Under the pieces are notes generated by a model that had not been told where the DNA came from, made no database searches, and saw nothing but the letters and a program-made list of their open reading frames with translations. From positions 310,001 through 374,000 of the forward strand of contig NZ_JACOON010000001.1 of assembly GCF_014287795.1 (NCBI RefSeq): a stretch of 64,000 bases of DNA, written 5' to 3'. Shown piece by piece: positions 16,479 through 24,736 of the stretch; within the stretch, counting starts at the first letter, position 1, and each line of letters starts with the position of its first letter. A program made the translations under genes and the position numbers. The stretch comes from Christensenella tenuis. Its GTDB lineage: Bacteria; Bacillota; Clostridia; Christensenellales; Christensenellaceae.

Positions 16479-17171
16479 ATGCATCTTTATTATGATTTGC
16501 ATATTCATTCCGCGCTTTCGCCGTGTGCGGATGACGATATGACACCCAATAATATCGTCAATATGGCGAAATTAAAAGGTCTTGACCTGATTACGGTGAG
16601 TGATCATAATTGCGGCCGGAACGTAGAGGCAGCATCAAAAGTTGCGGAGCAGGCGGGAATTCTTTTTTTGCCAGGAATAGAAATGACGACTGCGGAAGAA
16701 GTCCATGTCCTCGCTTTTTTTGAAGAAGCAGGCGCAGCGCGGGAGTTTGGGGATAAGCTGTACGCAGATCTTCCGGATATCAAAAATAAGCCGGATTATT
16801 TTGGAAACCAGCTGGTTTTGGATGAACATGACGAAGTGATTGGAACGCTTGATAAATTATTGATTTCAGCGCTACCGTATGACATCGACGCAAGCTGCAA
16901 GCTGATTCGGGAATATGGAGGATATTCCATTCCAGCCCATGTTAATAAAGGGGCAAATTCCATGCTCGCGAACCTTGGGTTCTTTCCGCCGCAGCTTTCT
17001 TTCAAGACGATTGAAACGGTGCCGGGGCTTGCAATCGAAAACGATGTATCGCGTTTTGAACAAATACACTCGTCGGACGCGCATAATTTATGGCAAATTG
17101 CCGAGCGGGAACGGTATCTTGAAGTGGATGAGGCAAATGTCCGAACAATTCTACAAAAATTGTGTGACTAA
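16479..17171 (+). CDS. PHP-domain metal-dependent phosphoesterase
   Basis: A 230-residue PHP protein. The metal-binding motifs are visible in order: YYDLHIHSALSPC, SDHNCGRN, LPGIEMTTAEEVHVLAFF, PAHVNKG and SSDAHNL near the end. Members hydrolyse phosphate esters or nucleotides such as 3'-phosphoadenosine 5'-phosphate and RNA ends. Its conserved position in clostridial hydrogenase clusters suggests it processes a small signal molecule there, but that is inference. Confidence 0.85.
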   Translation: MHLYYDLHIHSALSPCADDDMTPNNIVNMAKLKGLDLITVSDHNCGRNVEAASKVAEQAGILFLPGIEMTTAEEVHVLAFFEEAGAAREFGDKLYADLPDIKNKPDYFGNQLVLDEHDEVIGTLDKLLISALPYDIDASCKLIREYGGYSIPAHVNKGANSMLANLGFFPPQLSFKTIETVPGLAIENDVSRFEQIHSSDAHNLWQIAERERYLEVDEANVRTILQKLCD

Positions 17172-17278
17172 TTTCACAAAAAGGGATGCAAAACAGATTA
17201 TTATATGGTAAAATGATTTCCGGAAACAATAAAATCCAAATGAAATTCAGAAGGTTGATTATTTAAGGAGGCACTTCC

Positions 17279-17764
17279 ATGGGGAACACTGCAGAATTGC
17301 AAGTAAAATTTGATGAATTAAAAGGGTATATCTCAGAGACGATGAAAAAACCTGGTCCGTTGATGCCTATTATGCAGAAGGCTCAGGATATTTTTGGCTC
17401 TTTGCCATTTGAAGTACAAAAATTTATTTCGGAAGAAATGCAGATTCCAATGACCGATATTTATGGTGTGGCAACATTCTATTCTCAGTTTGCCCTGGAG
17501 CCGAAGGGAAAACATGTAATAGGCGTGTGCATGGGTACGGCATGTTATGTCAAAAAAGCGGAAAGTATCCTGAATGCGCTGGGAGATGAGCTGCAAACAG
17601 CGCCGGGCGGAACAACGCCGGATGCGTTATTTACCCTCGAGGCGACGCGATGCCTTGGATGCTGCGGCCTTGCGCCGGTTATTATGATTGATGACCAGGT
17701 TTATGGCAGGCTGAAACCGGAAGATATCCCGGGGATTATCGGACTTTACAGAGACAAGCAATAA
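17279..17764 (+). CDS. hydC: NADH-dependent hydrogenase subunit, NuoE-like (24 kDa, [2Fe-2S])
   Basis: A 161-residue thioredoxin-like subunit carrying one [2Fe-2S] cluster. The four ligands are in VCMGTACYV (CX4C) and RCLGCCGLAPV (CX3C). It corresponds to the gamma subunit of trimeric and tetrameric bifurcating hydrogenases and to NuoE of complex I. A perfect AAGGAGG lies at 17265-17271. It is separated from the other hydrogenase subunits (18846-22802) by an ATPase gene and a 517-base gap with a promoter, so stoichiometry may depend on two transcripts. Confidence 0.92.
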   Translation: MGNTAELQVKFDELKGYISETMKKPGPLMPIMQKAQDIFGSLPFEVQKFISEEMQIPMTDIYGVATFYSQFALEPKGKHVIGVCMGTACYVKKAESILNALGDELQTAPGGTTPDALFTLEATRCLGCCGLAPVIMIDDQVYGRLKPEDIPGIIGLYRDKQ

Positions 17765-17776
17765 CCAGCGGCAGCT

Positions 17777-18328
17777 ATGAAAGAGATTGCGCTGCACATT
17801 ATGGATATTGTGCAGAATTCAATTACGGCAAACGCAACTTTGATTGAGGTATTCCTTTCGGTTGTGAGGCGGGACAACACAATTTCCGTTACGATTAAGG
17901 ATAATGGAAAAGGGATGAGCAGGGAGATGCTTGCGCACGTAACAAGCCCATTTGTCACAACCCGCACTACGCGTAAAGTGGGGCTTGGGATATCGCTTTT
18001 CAAAGCGGGAGCTGAAAGCTCCGGCGGAAATTTCAGTATTGATTCCGAGGAAGGGAAAGGGACGGAACTGACGGCCGTATATGTCCTCGATAACATTGAC
18101 CGGCCGCCTATCGGAGATTTTGCGGGAACGATGCATTCACTCATCGTGTGTAATCCGGATCTTGATTTTTTAATCCAGGTGACGATTGACGGGCATGAGG
18201 AAACGCTCGACACGAGGGAGGTAAGGCAAGTGCTTGGCGAGGATGTGCCGCTTGATTTGCCGGATGTGTCGGCATGGCTGAAAGAAAACCTCGATGAGAT
18301 ATTCCCAACTGAATATGCAATGTTTTAA
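17777..18328 (+). CDS. Histidine-kinase-like ATP-binding protein
   Basis: A 183-residue GHKL ATPase with N box LHIMDIVQNSITANA, G1 box IKDNGKGMSREM, a threonine-rich lid (VTSPFVTTRTTRK) and G2 box GLGISLFKAGAESSGG. It resembles the catalytic domain of sensor kinases but lacks a DHp/His domain. The last 80 residues (from about VYVLDNIDRPPIG) are an extra region I do not recognise. It follows the NuoE-like gene by 12 bases. A role in hydrogenase-linked signalling is inferred from position. Confidence 0.82.
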   Translation: MKEIALHIMDIVQNSITANATLIEVFLSVVRRDNTISVTIKDNGKGMSREMLAHVTSPFVTTRTTRKVGLGISLFKAGAESSGGNFSIDSEEGKGTELTAVYVLDNIDRPPIGDFAGTMHSLIVCNPDLDFLIQVTIDGHEETLDTREVRQVLGEDVPLDLPDVSAWLKENLDEIFPTEYAMF

Positions 18329-18338
18329 AATTTGCAAG

Positions 18339-18371
18339 GGTTCCGGTCAAGCGGCCGGAACCTTAATTTTT
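18339..18371 (+). terminator. Terminator after the hydrogenase-associated upstream operon
   Basis: GGTTCCGG (18339-18346) pairs with CCGGAACC (18355-18362), followed by TTAATTTTT. It closes the operon ending at 18328. Confidence 0.65.
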
Positions 18372-18651
18372 CCAGAAGAAGTCAAATGGAAATTTCCAAA
18401 GCCTTCCCTGTGGAAGATTTGAGCAATTTTGCAGGCGGAGGTAAACTGTTTTTGGTTTTCGAAACCGCTGCTCAATCGGGGGTGTAAAAGTTTTGGTGCC
18501 ATCGCAACCAATATCTAAAGATTTCATAAAAAATCTTTTCGATATATTCTAAAAAGCACAGTCATTCAGATTCTAAAATGGTACGAATGTCAGTACAAAA
18601 TAATTTTTGAAAAAACAGATTAATAATATGGTTAATTTTTCACGAAAGAAG

Positions 18652-18680
18652 TTGATTTTGCAGGATATTACTGATATAAT
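18652..18680 (+). promoter_or_regulatory. Promoter of the hydrogenase structural operon
   Basis: TTGATT (18652-18657), a 17-base spacer and a perfect TATAAT (18675-18680), 166 bases upstream of the first gene. Confidence 0.75.
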
Positions 18681-18705
18681 AGCTAATGGAAAAATTGTCT
18701 TTTTT

Positions 18706-18723
18706 TTCACTAATTATTGTGAA
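18706..18723. promoter_or_regulatory. Candidate operator dyad downstream of the hydrogenase promoter
   Basis: TTCAC, eight bases, GTGAA, centred about 35 bases after the -10. It is not the TTGTTAA-N4-TTAACAA pattern of clostridial Rex sites; the right half (TTGTGAA) resembles only one half of older Rex consensus sites. Confidence 0.35.
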
Positions 18724-18845
18724 TAAAATATTTTGCAGCTGTGCTGCAGAAAAACATTTCATATCTCGGCCAACCGCTTGCCGAAAAAGCGGCTTAAAAC
18801 ATGTTCGTTACATGGAGATGTTTTAAAGTATGGGGAGTAGAAAAT

Positions 18846-19223
18846 ATGAAGTCACTTCAGGAATTGGAAGCAATCAGGAACAAGATGCAGGGAAAAGTGG
18901 ATATTCGCAAAAACGATGCTGAAAAGCGCGTTGTGGTTGGAATGGCTACATGCGGAATCGCGGCAGGCGCACGTCCTGTCCTCCAGGCGTTTGTAGACGA
19001 AGTTGCGACACGCGGCCTAAACGACGTCGTCGTTTCACAGACAGGGTGCATCGGCGTATGCCGTCTCGAACCTATCGCAGAGGTATTTATGCCCGGTCAG
19101 GAAAAAGTTACCTATGTGAAAATGGATGCGGAAAAGGCGAAGCGCGTTGTTGCAGAGCATTTGGTGAACGGCAACATCGTAACGGAATACACAATCGGGT
19201 ATTACGAAAAAAACAACGCTTAA
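18846..19223 (+). CDS. [2Fe-2S] thioredoxin-like ferredoxin subunit of the NAD-linked hydrogenase
   Basis: A 125-residue small subunit with cysteine motifs ATCGIAAGARPVL and TGCIGVCRLEP, the arrangement of NuoE/NuoF-type [2Fe-2S] thioredoxin-fold domains. It matches the small fourth subunit of tetrameric NAD(P)-linked hydrogenases (HndB-like). I chose the ATG at 18846 because GGGGAG lies eight bases upstream; the in-frame ATG at 18801 falls in the leader hairpin. The NuoF-like gene follows after 31 bases. Confidence 0.88.
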   Translation: MKSLQELEAIRNKMQGKVDIRKNDAEKRVVVGMATCGIAAGARPVLQAFVDEVATRGLNDVVVSQTGCIGVCRLEPIAEVFMPGQEKVTYVKMDAEKAKRVVAEHLVNGNIVTEYTIGYYEKNNA

Positions 19224-19254
19224 CTTTGTACATTTAATTGGAGGTTTAGGATAA

Positions 19255-21045
19255 ATGGATTTTTATCGTGCGCATGTGTTGGTATGCGGAGGTACAGGTT
19301 GTACGTCCTCCGGTTCCGGGGAATTAATCGAACGTTTCGGGAAAGATCTCGCGGAAAAAGGGCTGGATAAGGAAGTAAAAGTAGTGCGGACCGGATGCTT
19401 TGGCTTGTGCGAAGCAGGGCCAATCGTAATTGTTTACCCGGAAGGTGCCTTTTACAGCCGGGTAAAACTTGAAGATGTTGACGAAATTGTTGAAGAACAT
19501 CTTCTTAAGGGACGTATTGTGGAACGCCTGCTGCATAAGGATGAAGAAGAACAGGATGTTGCGACGACTCTCGACGATATTGAGTTCTATAAAAAACAAA
19601 ATCGTGTTGCGCTTAGAAACTGCGGCGTAATCGATCCGGAAGTGATTGACGAATATATTGCTTTTGATGGGTATAAAGCGCTTGGAACCTGCCTGACGGA
19701 AAAAACACCGCAGGAAGTAATCGACATAATCAAAGCATCGGGACTGCGCGGCCGCGGGGGCGGTGGATTTCCGACAGGCCTTAAATGGCAGTTTGGCCAT
19801 GATGCAAAAGGCGACCAGAAATATGTGATTTGTAATGCCGATGAAGGCGATCCAGGCGCATTTATGGACCGTTCCGTTCTTGAAGGCGACCCACACAGCG
19901 TTATCGAGGCAATGGCAATCGCAGGTTATGCGATTGGCGCGAACATGGGTTATGTATATGTACGCGCGGAATATCCGATTGCGGTCAAGAGACTCCAGAT
20001 CGCGATTGATCAGGCGCGTGAATATGGCCTGCTTGGCGAAGACATTTTTGGAACCGGTTTTGGGTTTGATATTGAAATCCGTCTGGGCGCGGGCGCATTT
20101 GTGTGCGGTGAAGAAACAGCCTTGATGGAATCTATCGAAGGACGGCGCGGCGAACCGAGGCCGAAACCCCCGTTCCCGGCGAACAAAGGTTTGTTCGGCA
20201 AACCTACGATAATCAATAATGTGGAAACTTTGGCGAATATTCCACAGATCATTCTCAAAGGCGCCGATTGGTTCGGCTCCATGGGAACAGAAAAATCCAA
20301 AGGAACAAAGGTTTTCGCTCTTGGCGGCAAGATTAACAACACAGGACTTGTGGAAATTCCTATGGGAACGACGCTTCGCGAAGTTATTTATGACATCGGC
20401 GGCGGTATCCCGGACGGCAAGAAATTCAAGGCGGCCCAGACGGGCGGCCCTTCCGGCGGATGTATCCCTGCGGAGCATCTTGACCTGAAAATTGACTATG
20501 ATACGCTTACCTCCATTGGCTCGATGATGGGCTCGGGCGGTTTGATTGTTATGGACGAAGACAACTGTATGGTGGACGTCGCAAAATTCTTCCTGGATTT
20601 CACAGTAGATGAGTCCTGCGGAAAATGTCCGCCTTGCCGGATTGGTACGAAGCGTATGCTTGAAATACTGCAGCGCATTACAGATGGCAAGGGGAAACCC
20701 GGCGATATTGAGAAGCTGATTGAACTTGGCGAGAGTATCAAAGCCGGAGCGCTGTGCGGTCTTGGAAAAACAGCGCCAAATCCAGTGTTGTCCACGATCA
20801 AATACTTCAGAGATGAATATGAAGCGCATATTTACGACAAACGTTGCCCGGCAGGACATTGCCAGCAGCTTTTGGTATATGAGATCATTCCTTCCAAGTG
20901 TATTGGATGCGGAATGTGCGCACGCGTATGCCCGGCCGACGCAATTACCGGAGAAAAGAAACAACCGCATCACATTGATCCGGATAAATGCATCAAGTGC
21001 GGCGCTTGCATCGAGAAATGTAAATTTGATGCAATCAAGAGATAA
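19255..21045 (+). CDS. hydB: NADH-dependent hydrogenase subunit, NuoF-like (flavoprotein)
   Basis: A 596-residue electron-input subunit. Domains in order: an N-terminal thioredoxin-like [2Fe-2S] region (CGGTGCTSSG, RTGCFGLC), the FMN/NADH-binding NuoF core (SGLRGRGGGGFPTGLKW, NADEGDPGAFMDR, GAGAFVCGEETALMESIEG), an SLBB region, the [4Fe-4S] motif ESCGKCPPCRIGT, and two C-terminal ferredoxin-type [4Fe-4S] motifs (CIGCGMCARVCP, CIKCGACIEKC). This is the beta subunit of HydABC-type bifurcating hydrogenases, exchanging electrons between NADH, ferredoxin and HydA. A GGAGG lies at 19240-19244. Confidence 0.95.
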   Translation: MDFYRAHVLVCGGTGCTSSGSGELIERFGKDLAEKGLDKEVKVVRTGCFGLCEAGPIVIVYPEGAFYSRVKLEDVDEIVEEHLLKGRIVERLLHKDEEEQDVATTLDDIEFYKKQNRVALRNCGVIDPEVIDEYIAFDGYKALGTCLTEKTPQEVIDIIKASGLRGRGGGGFPTGLKWQFGHDAKGDQKYVICNADEGDPGAFMDRSVLEGDPHSVIEAMAIAGYAIGANMGYVYVRAEYPIAVKRLQIAIDQAREYGLLGEDIFGTGFGFDIEIRLGAGAFVCGEETALMESIEGRRGEPRPKPPFPANKGLFGKPTIINNVETLANIPQIILKGADWFGSMGTEKSKGTKVFALGGKINNTGLVEIPMGTTLREVIYDIGGGIPDGKKFKAAQTGGPSGGCIPAEHLDLKIDYDTLTSIGSMMGSGGLIVMDEDNCMVDVAKFFLDFTVDESCGKCPPCRIGTKRMLEILQRITDGKGKPGDIEKLIELGESIKAGALCGLGKTAPNPVLSTIKYFRDEYEAHIYDKRCPAGHCQQLLVYEIIPSKCIGCGMCARVCPADAITGEKKQPHHIDPDKCIKCGACIEKCKFDAIKR

Positions 21046-21062
21046 AAGGAGGATTAAGTGAT

Positions 21063-22802
21063 ATGGTATCATTGACAATAGACGGCGTAAAGATTGAAGC
21101 GCCAGATAATTCCACAGTGCTCGACGCTGCGAGAAAAGCAAATATTGACATTCCCACACTTTGCTTTCTGAAAGGGGTCAATGCAATCGGCGCATGCCGG
21201 ATTTGCTTGGTTGAAGTGAAAAACAACCCTGCGCTTCAGGCGGCGTGTGTCCTTCCGGTGTCGGAAGGAATGGAAGTTTTTACGAAATCTGAAAAAGTTT
21301 TGAAGGCAAGAAAGGTAAGCCTTGACCTTCTGCTTTCCAATCATGACAGGGAATGCCTGACTTGTGTTCGCAACAAGAATTGTGAACTGCAAACGCTGGC
21401 AGATGAGTTCAATATTCGCTCGATCCAGTATGAAGGTGAAAAAATTTACAAGGATATTGACGATCAGTCGGTTTCCGTTGTACGTAATCCAAATAAGTGC
21501 GTGCTTTGCAAACGCTGCATTGCTGCCTGCGAAAAAATCCAGACAGTAGGCGTCATCGGTTCGACAAACCGCGGATTCAAAACGACGGTTGAACCCGTAT
21601 GGGGCAAATCCCTTGTGGATGTTCCATGCATCAATTGCGGTCAGTGTATTGTATCCTGCCCGGTCGGTGCACTCTCCGAGAAAAGCGAGATCGATAACGT
21701 ATGGGCCGCCCTGCACAATCCGAATATGCACGTTGTTGTCCAGCCGGCTCCGGCTGTCCGCGTAGCGATCGGAGAAGAATTTGGAATGCCCATGGGAACC
21801 CGCGTTACCGGAAAGCTCGCTGCTGCGCTTCGCAGAATGGGTTTTGACAAGGTATTTGATACGGACTTCGGCGCCGATCTTACAATCATGGAAGAGGGCT
21901 ATGAATTTATTAACCGGGTTAAAAATGGCGGAACACTGCCGATGATTACCTCCTGCTCGCCGGGATGGATTAAATTCGCTGAATATTTCTTCCCGGATAT
22001 GCTGGATAATCTTTCAAGCTGCAAATCTCCCCATCAGATGCTGGGTGCGATTATAAAATCTTACTATGCGCAGGAAAACGGAATTGATCCAGCAAAGATT
22101 TTCACCGTATCCGTTATGCCGTGTACCGCAAAGAAATACGAGAAAGACCGCGCAGGCGAGGATGCTACGGGGTATCCGGATGTAGATGCGGTGCTCACGA
22201 CGCGTGAAATGGCACAAATGATTAAAGAAGCCGGTATTGATTTTGTGAATCTGCCGGATGAAGATTTTGACCCTGTACTCGGTACGTCTACTGGAGCGGG
22301 TGTTATCTTCGGCGCAACGGGCGGGGTTATGGAAGCGGCGCTCCGTACGGTTGCGGAAGTTTTGACAGGAGAGGAACTTAAGAGTATTGATTTCTGTGAC
22401 GTGCGCGGAATTGCCGGAATCAAGGAAGCGGAAATTATGGTTGGAGATATGCCTGTCAAGGTTGCTGTAGCCAGCGGAACGGGAAATGCACGGAAGCTGC
22501 TTGAAGCGGTACGTTCCGGTGAAAAGGAGTATCATTTTATTGAAATTATGGCATGCCCGGGCGGTTGTGTGAACGGCGGTGGACAGCCGATTGTATCGGC
22601 CCGTATTAAAAATGTGCTCGATCCGCGTGTCGTCCGCGCACAAGGGCTTTATGATGAAGACTGCGATAAGCCTTTGCGTAAATCTCATGAAAATCCTGAT
22701 ATCCAGAAGCTTTATAATGATTTTCTTGGGGAGCCGAACAGTCATAAGGCACATGAGTTGCTGCATACGTTCTATGAAGCAAAACCCAAATATAAGGAAT
22801 AA
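21063..22802 (+). CDS. hydA: [FeFe]-hydrogenase catalytic subunit
   Basis: A 579-residue enzyme producing or oxidising H2. N-terminal [2Fe-2S] ferredoxin domain (C34, C45, C48, C62), then the His/Cys3 cluster (H94, C98, C101, C107), two [4Fe-4S] motifs (C146/149/152/156 and C189/192/195/199), then the H-cluster domain with TSCSPGW (296-302), VMPCTAKKYE and MACPGGCVNGGGQP, and the small-subunit-like C-terminus. The first motif has Ser299 rather than a second Cys. It is the last gene before a strong terminator. The maturases HydE, HydF and HydG are not in the window. Confidence 0.96.
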   Translation: MVSLTIDGVKIEAPDNSTVLDAARKANIDIPTLCFLKGVNAIGACRICLVEVKNNPALQAACVLPVSEGMEVFTKSEKVLKARKVSLDLLLSNHDRECLTCVRNKNCELQTLADEFNIRSIQYEGEKIYKDIDDQSVSVVRNPNKCVLCKRCIAACEKIQTVGVIGSTNRGFKTTVEPVWGKSLVDVPCINCGQCIVSCPVGALSEKSEIDNVWAALHNPNMHVVVQPAPAVRVAIGEEFGMPMGTRVTGKLAAALRRMGFDKVFDTDFGADLTIMEEGYEFINRVKNGGTLPMITSCSPGWIKFAEYFFPDMLDNLSSCKSPHQMLGAIIKSYYAQENGIDPAKIFTVSVMPCTAKKYEKDRAGEDATGYPDVDAVLTTREMAQMIKEAGIDFVNLPDEDFDPVLGTSTGAGVIFGATGGVMEAALRTVAEVLTGEELKSIDFCDVRGIAGIKEAEIMVGDMPVKVAVASGTGNARKLLEAVRSGEKEYHFIEIMACPGGCVNGGGQPIVSARIKNVLDPRVVRAQGLYDEDCDKPLRKSHENPDIQKLYNDFLGEPNSHKAHELLHTFYEAKPKYKE

Positions 22803-22820
22803 CAAGGAACAATCCTGCTG

Positions 22821-22854
22821 CAAACGCCCGGTTTTGAGCCGGGCGTTTGTTTTG
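22821..22854 (+). terminator. Terminator after hydA
   Basis: CAAACGCCCGG (22821-22831) pairs perfectly with CCGGGCGTTTG (22839-22849) over TTTTGAG, followed by TTTTG. Confidence 0.9.
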
Positions 22855-22877
22855 TGAAACGATATTTTAACGTGAAT

Positions 22878-22907
22878 TTGAAGGATTTAACGTTTAAGGC
22901 GTATAAT
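22878..22907 (+). promoter_or_regulatory. Promoter of the dnaG-rpoD operon
   Basis: TTGAAG (22878-22883), an 18-base spacer and a perfect TATAAT (22902-22907), 47 bases before dnaG. Confidence 0.65.
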
Positions 22908-22954
22908 ATATTAGTATAAAATATATGGAGAGGTTTCAGAACAAGGAGAAATAA

Positions 22955-24712
22955 ATGCCGTTTTTCCCGGAAGAATGGATCCAGGATTTGCTTTCGAAAG
23001 TGAATCTTGTAGATCTGATTGGCGAATATGTAACATTGCAGAATAAAGGTGGACGCTGGTGGGCGTGCTGCCCGTTTCACAACGAGAAGACACCCAGTTT
23101 TTCTGTTAATCCGGAAAAAGGATTTTATCATTGTTTTGGATGTGGAAAAGGCGGAAATGCGATCCAGTTTGTAATGGAACAGGAGAAAATGACCTTCCCG
23201 GAGGCTTGTCAGTATCTTGCAGAGAAGGTAAAATTACCGGTTCCTGAAAACACGGATAATGCAGGCTATGAAAAGCGCAAGCAGCAACGGAAAAAGATTT
23301 TCGAAATGAACAGGATTGCAGCGCGGTATTTCCATGAAGCGCTTTATGCACCGGACGGAAAAGAAGCGCTTGAATACCTTCGGGGGAGAGGACTTGGGGA
23401 CCGGGTGCTTAAAACTTTCGGCATGGGCTTTGCCAGGGATGGATGGGATTACCTGATGAAATTGCTTGCCGATAAAGGGTATACAAAGCAGGACATGCAG
23501 GCGGCTGGATTGATTAAGATGTCGGATGGAAAAAGTTATGATATGTTCCGCAATCGTGCTATGATACCGATTATCAATGCGTTTGGCGATATTATTGGTT
23601 TTGGCGGACGCGTGATGGACGATGGAATGCCAAAATACCTGAATTCACCGGAAACGGCAGCTTTTAATAAAAGCAGGAATCTTTATAACCTGAACTTGAT
23701 ACGAAAACAGAAAAATCTTTCCCATCTGATTCTGGTCGAAGGATATATGGATGTAATTGCGCTTTTTTCCTACGGAATTCCGGAATGTGTTGCCACTCTG
23801 GGAACAGCGCTTACGCAGGACCAGGCACGGTTGATTAAGCGCTATACGAATCATATATATATCTCCTACGATGGGGACGCGGCAGGGCAGAAGGCGACGC
23901 TGCGTGCGCTTGGCATTCTGGCGCAGGAAGGGATTGAAACGCGCGTAGTTGTTATTCCGGGCGGGCAGGATCCTGACGAATATCTGAAAGAACATGGTAA
24001 GGCCGGGTATATAGAGCTTATGAAGGAATCTTTACCGGAAATGGATTACCGGTTCCAAACGGCAGCGGCAAAATATGATCTTAACGACAGCCACCAAAAG
24101 GAAAAATTTGCACAGGAATGTGCAAAAATGTTAAAACAAGTAGAAAGTGCGGTCACGAAGGAGAAGTATGCGAGGAAATTGTCCGGGATGACCGGTTATT
24201 CACCGGAATCAATCTTGCAGGATGCCGGTGGATTGCAGAAAGGAGTGGAATGGGTCCCGCCAAAGGTAGAGATTAAAGAAGTTACCTTAGAGGGAAAAGC
24301 AGAGAACTGCCTGGTTCGAAGAATCTATTCGGATCCGCAGATTATTTTGAAACTGGAGGGTAGGCTTGAGGAGGCGGATTTTCAGAATACGGCGAATAAA
24401 AAAATATTTTCTCATATAATGAAGAAAGCAAAAAAAGGGATTTTCACTGCAAACAGCGAATTATTATCCGTGCTCAATGAAGAGGAAAGCGCTCATATCA
24501 GAAAAGTATTGAGTGAGGAGGATGAGCGGGAGAATGCGGATGATTTCCTGAAGGACTGTGTTAAGCAAATGAGAATGGGAAGACTGGAACGGCAGCGAAG
24601 GGATGTTCTCGCTTTATGCGCAACCAAGCAGGATGCGGAAGAAAAACGAATTTTGTTGCAGAAAATAGATGAGTTAGGGAAAAAGATTCATAAACTTAAG
24701 ACGAGTTTTTAA
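22955..24712 (+). CDS. dnaG: DNA primase
   Basis: A 585-residue primase that makes RNA primers at the replication fork. The zinc finger is at C39, H42, C60 and C63 (CPFHNEKTPSF, YHCFGCGKGGN). The TOPRIM core shows LVEGYMDVIALF with the catalytic Glu and ISYDGDAAGQKA with the DxD pair. The C-terminal 150 residues form the helicase-interaction domain. An AAGGAG lies just upstream of the ATG. dnaG-rpoD is the conserved macromolecular synthesis arrangement, here without rpsU. Confidence 0.97.
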   Translation: MPFFPEEWIQDLLSKVNLVDLIGEYVTLQNKGGRWWACCPFHNEKTPSFSVNPEKGFYHCFGCGKGGNAIQFVMEQEKMTFPEACQYLAEKVKLPVPENTDNAGYEKRKQQRKKIFEMNRIAARYFHEALYAPDGKEALEYLRGRGLGDRVLKTFGMGFARDGWDYLMKLLADKGYTKQDMQAAGLIKMSDGKSYDMFRNRAMIPIINAFGDIIGFGGRVMDDGMPKYLNSPETAAFNKSRNLYNLNLIRKQKNLSHLILVEGYMDVIALFSYGIPECVATLGTALTQDQARLIKRYTNHIYISYDGDAAGQKATLRALGILAQEGIETRVVVIPGGQDPDEYLKEHGKAGYIELMKESLPEMDYRFQTAAAKYDLNDSHQKEKFAQECAKMLKQVESAVTKEKYARKLSGMTGYSPESILQDAGGLQKGVEWVPPKVEIKEVTLEGKAENCLVRRIYSDPQIILKLEGRLEEADFQNTANKKIFSHIMKKAKKGIFTANSELLSVLNEEESAHIRKVLSEEDERENADDFLKDCVKQMRMGRLERQRRDVLALCATKQDAEEKRILLQKIDELGKKIHKLKTSF

Positions 24713-24736
24713 AATTTTAATAGTAGGTGAATTTTA

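Larger units (their letters stand above)
18363..18845 (+). other. Non-coding gap and leader of the hydrogenase operon
   Basis: No credible gene. Upstream of the promoter at 18652 there are several local hairpins: CTTCC/GGAAG near 18403, a nested GAGCA...TGCTC with GCGG/CCGC at about 18421-18473, GGTTT/AAACC inside it, and AAAGATTT/AAATCTTT near 18517-18537. The 165-base 5' leader of the hydrogenase operon has GCAGC/GCTGC (18735-18747), CCGCTT/AAGCGG (18774-18792) and TTAAAACAT/ATGTTTTAA (18794-18826). None matches a riboswitch that I recognise. Confidence 0.5.

Noticed and set aside
18706..18723. Rex operator before the hydrogenase operon
   Set aside because: The dyad TTCAC-N8-GTGAA does not match TTGTTAA-N4-TTAACAA, so I list it only as an unnamed dyad.
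19324..21159. A 611-codon open frame on the minus strand opposite the NuoF-like gene
   Set aside because: It has no recognisable domain, no ribosome site and odd composition; it mirrors the third-position bias of hydB, whose iron-sulfur and flavin motifs are unmistakable.
22014..22823. A 269-codon minus-strand frame opposite the end of hydA
   Set aside because: Its translation has no family features, and the plus strand encodes the invariant hydrogenase motifs.
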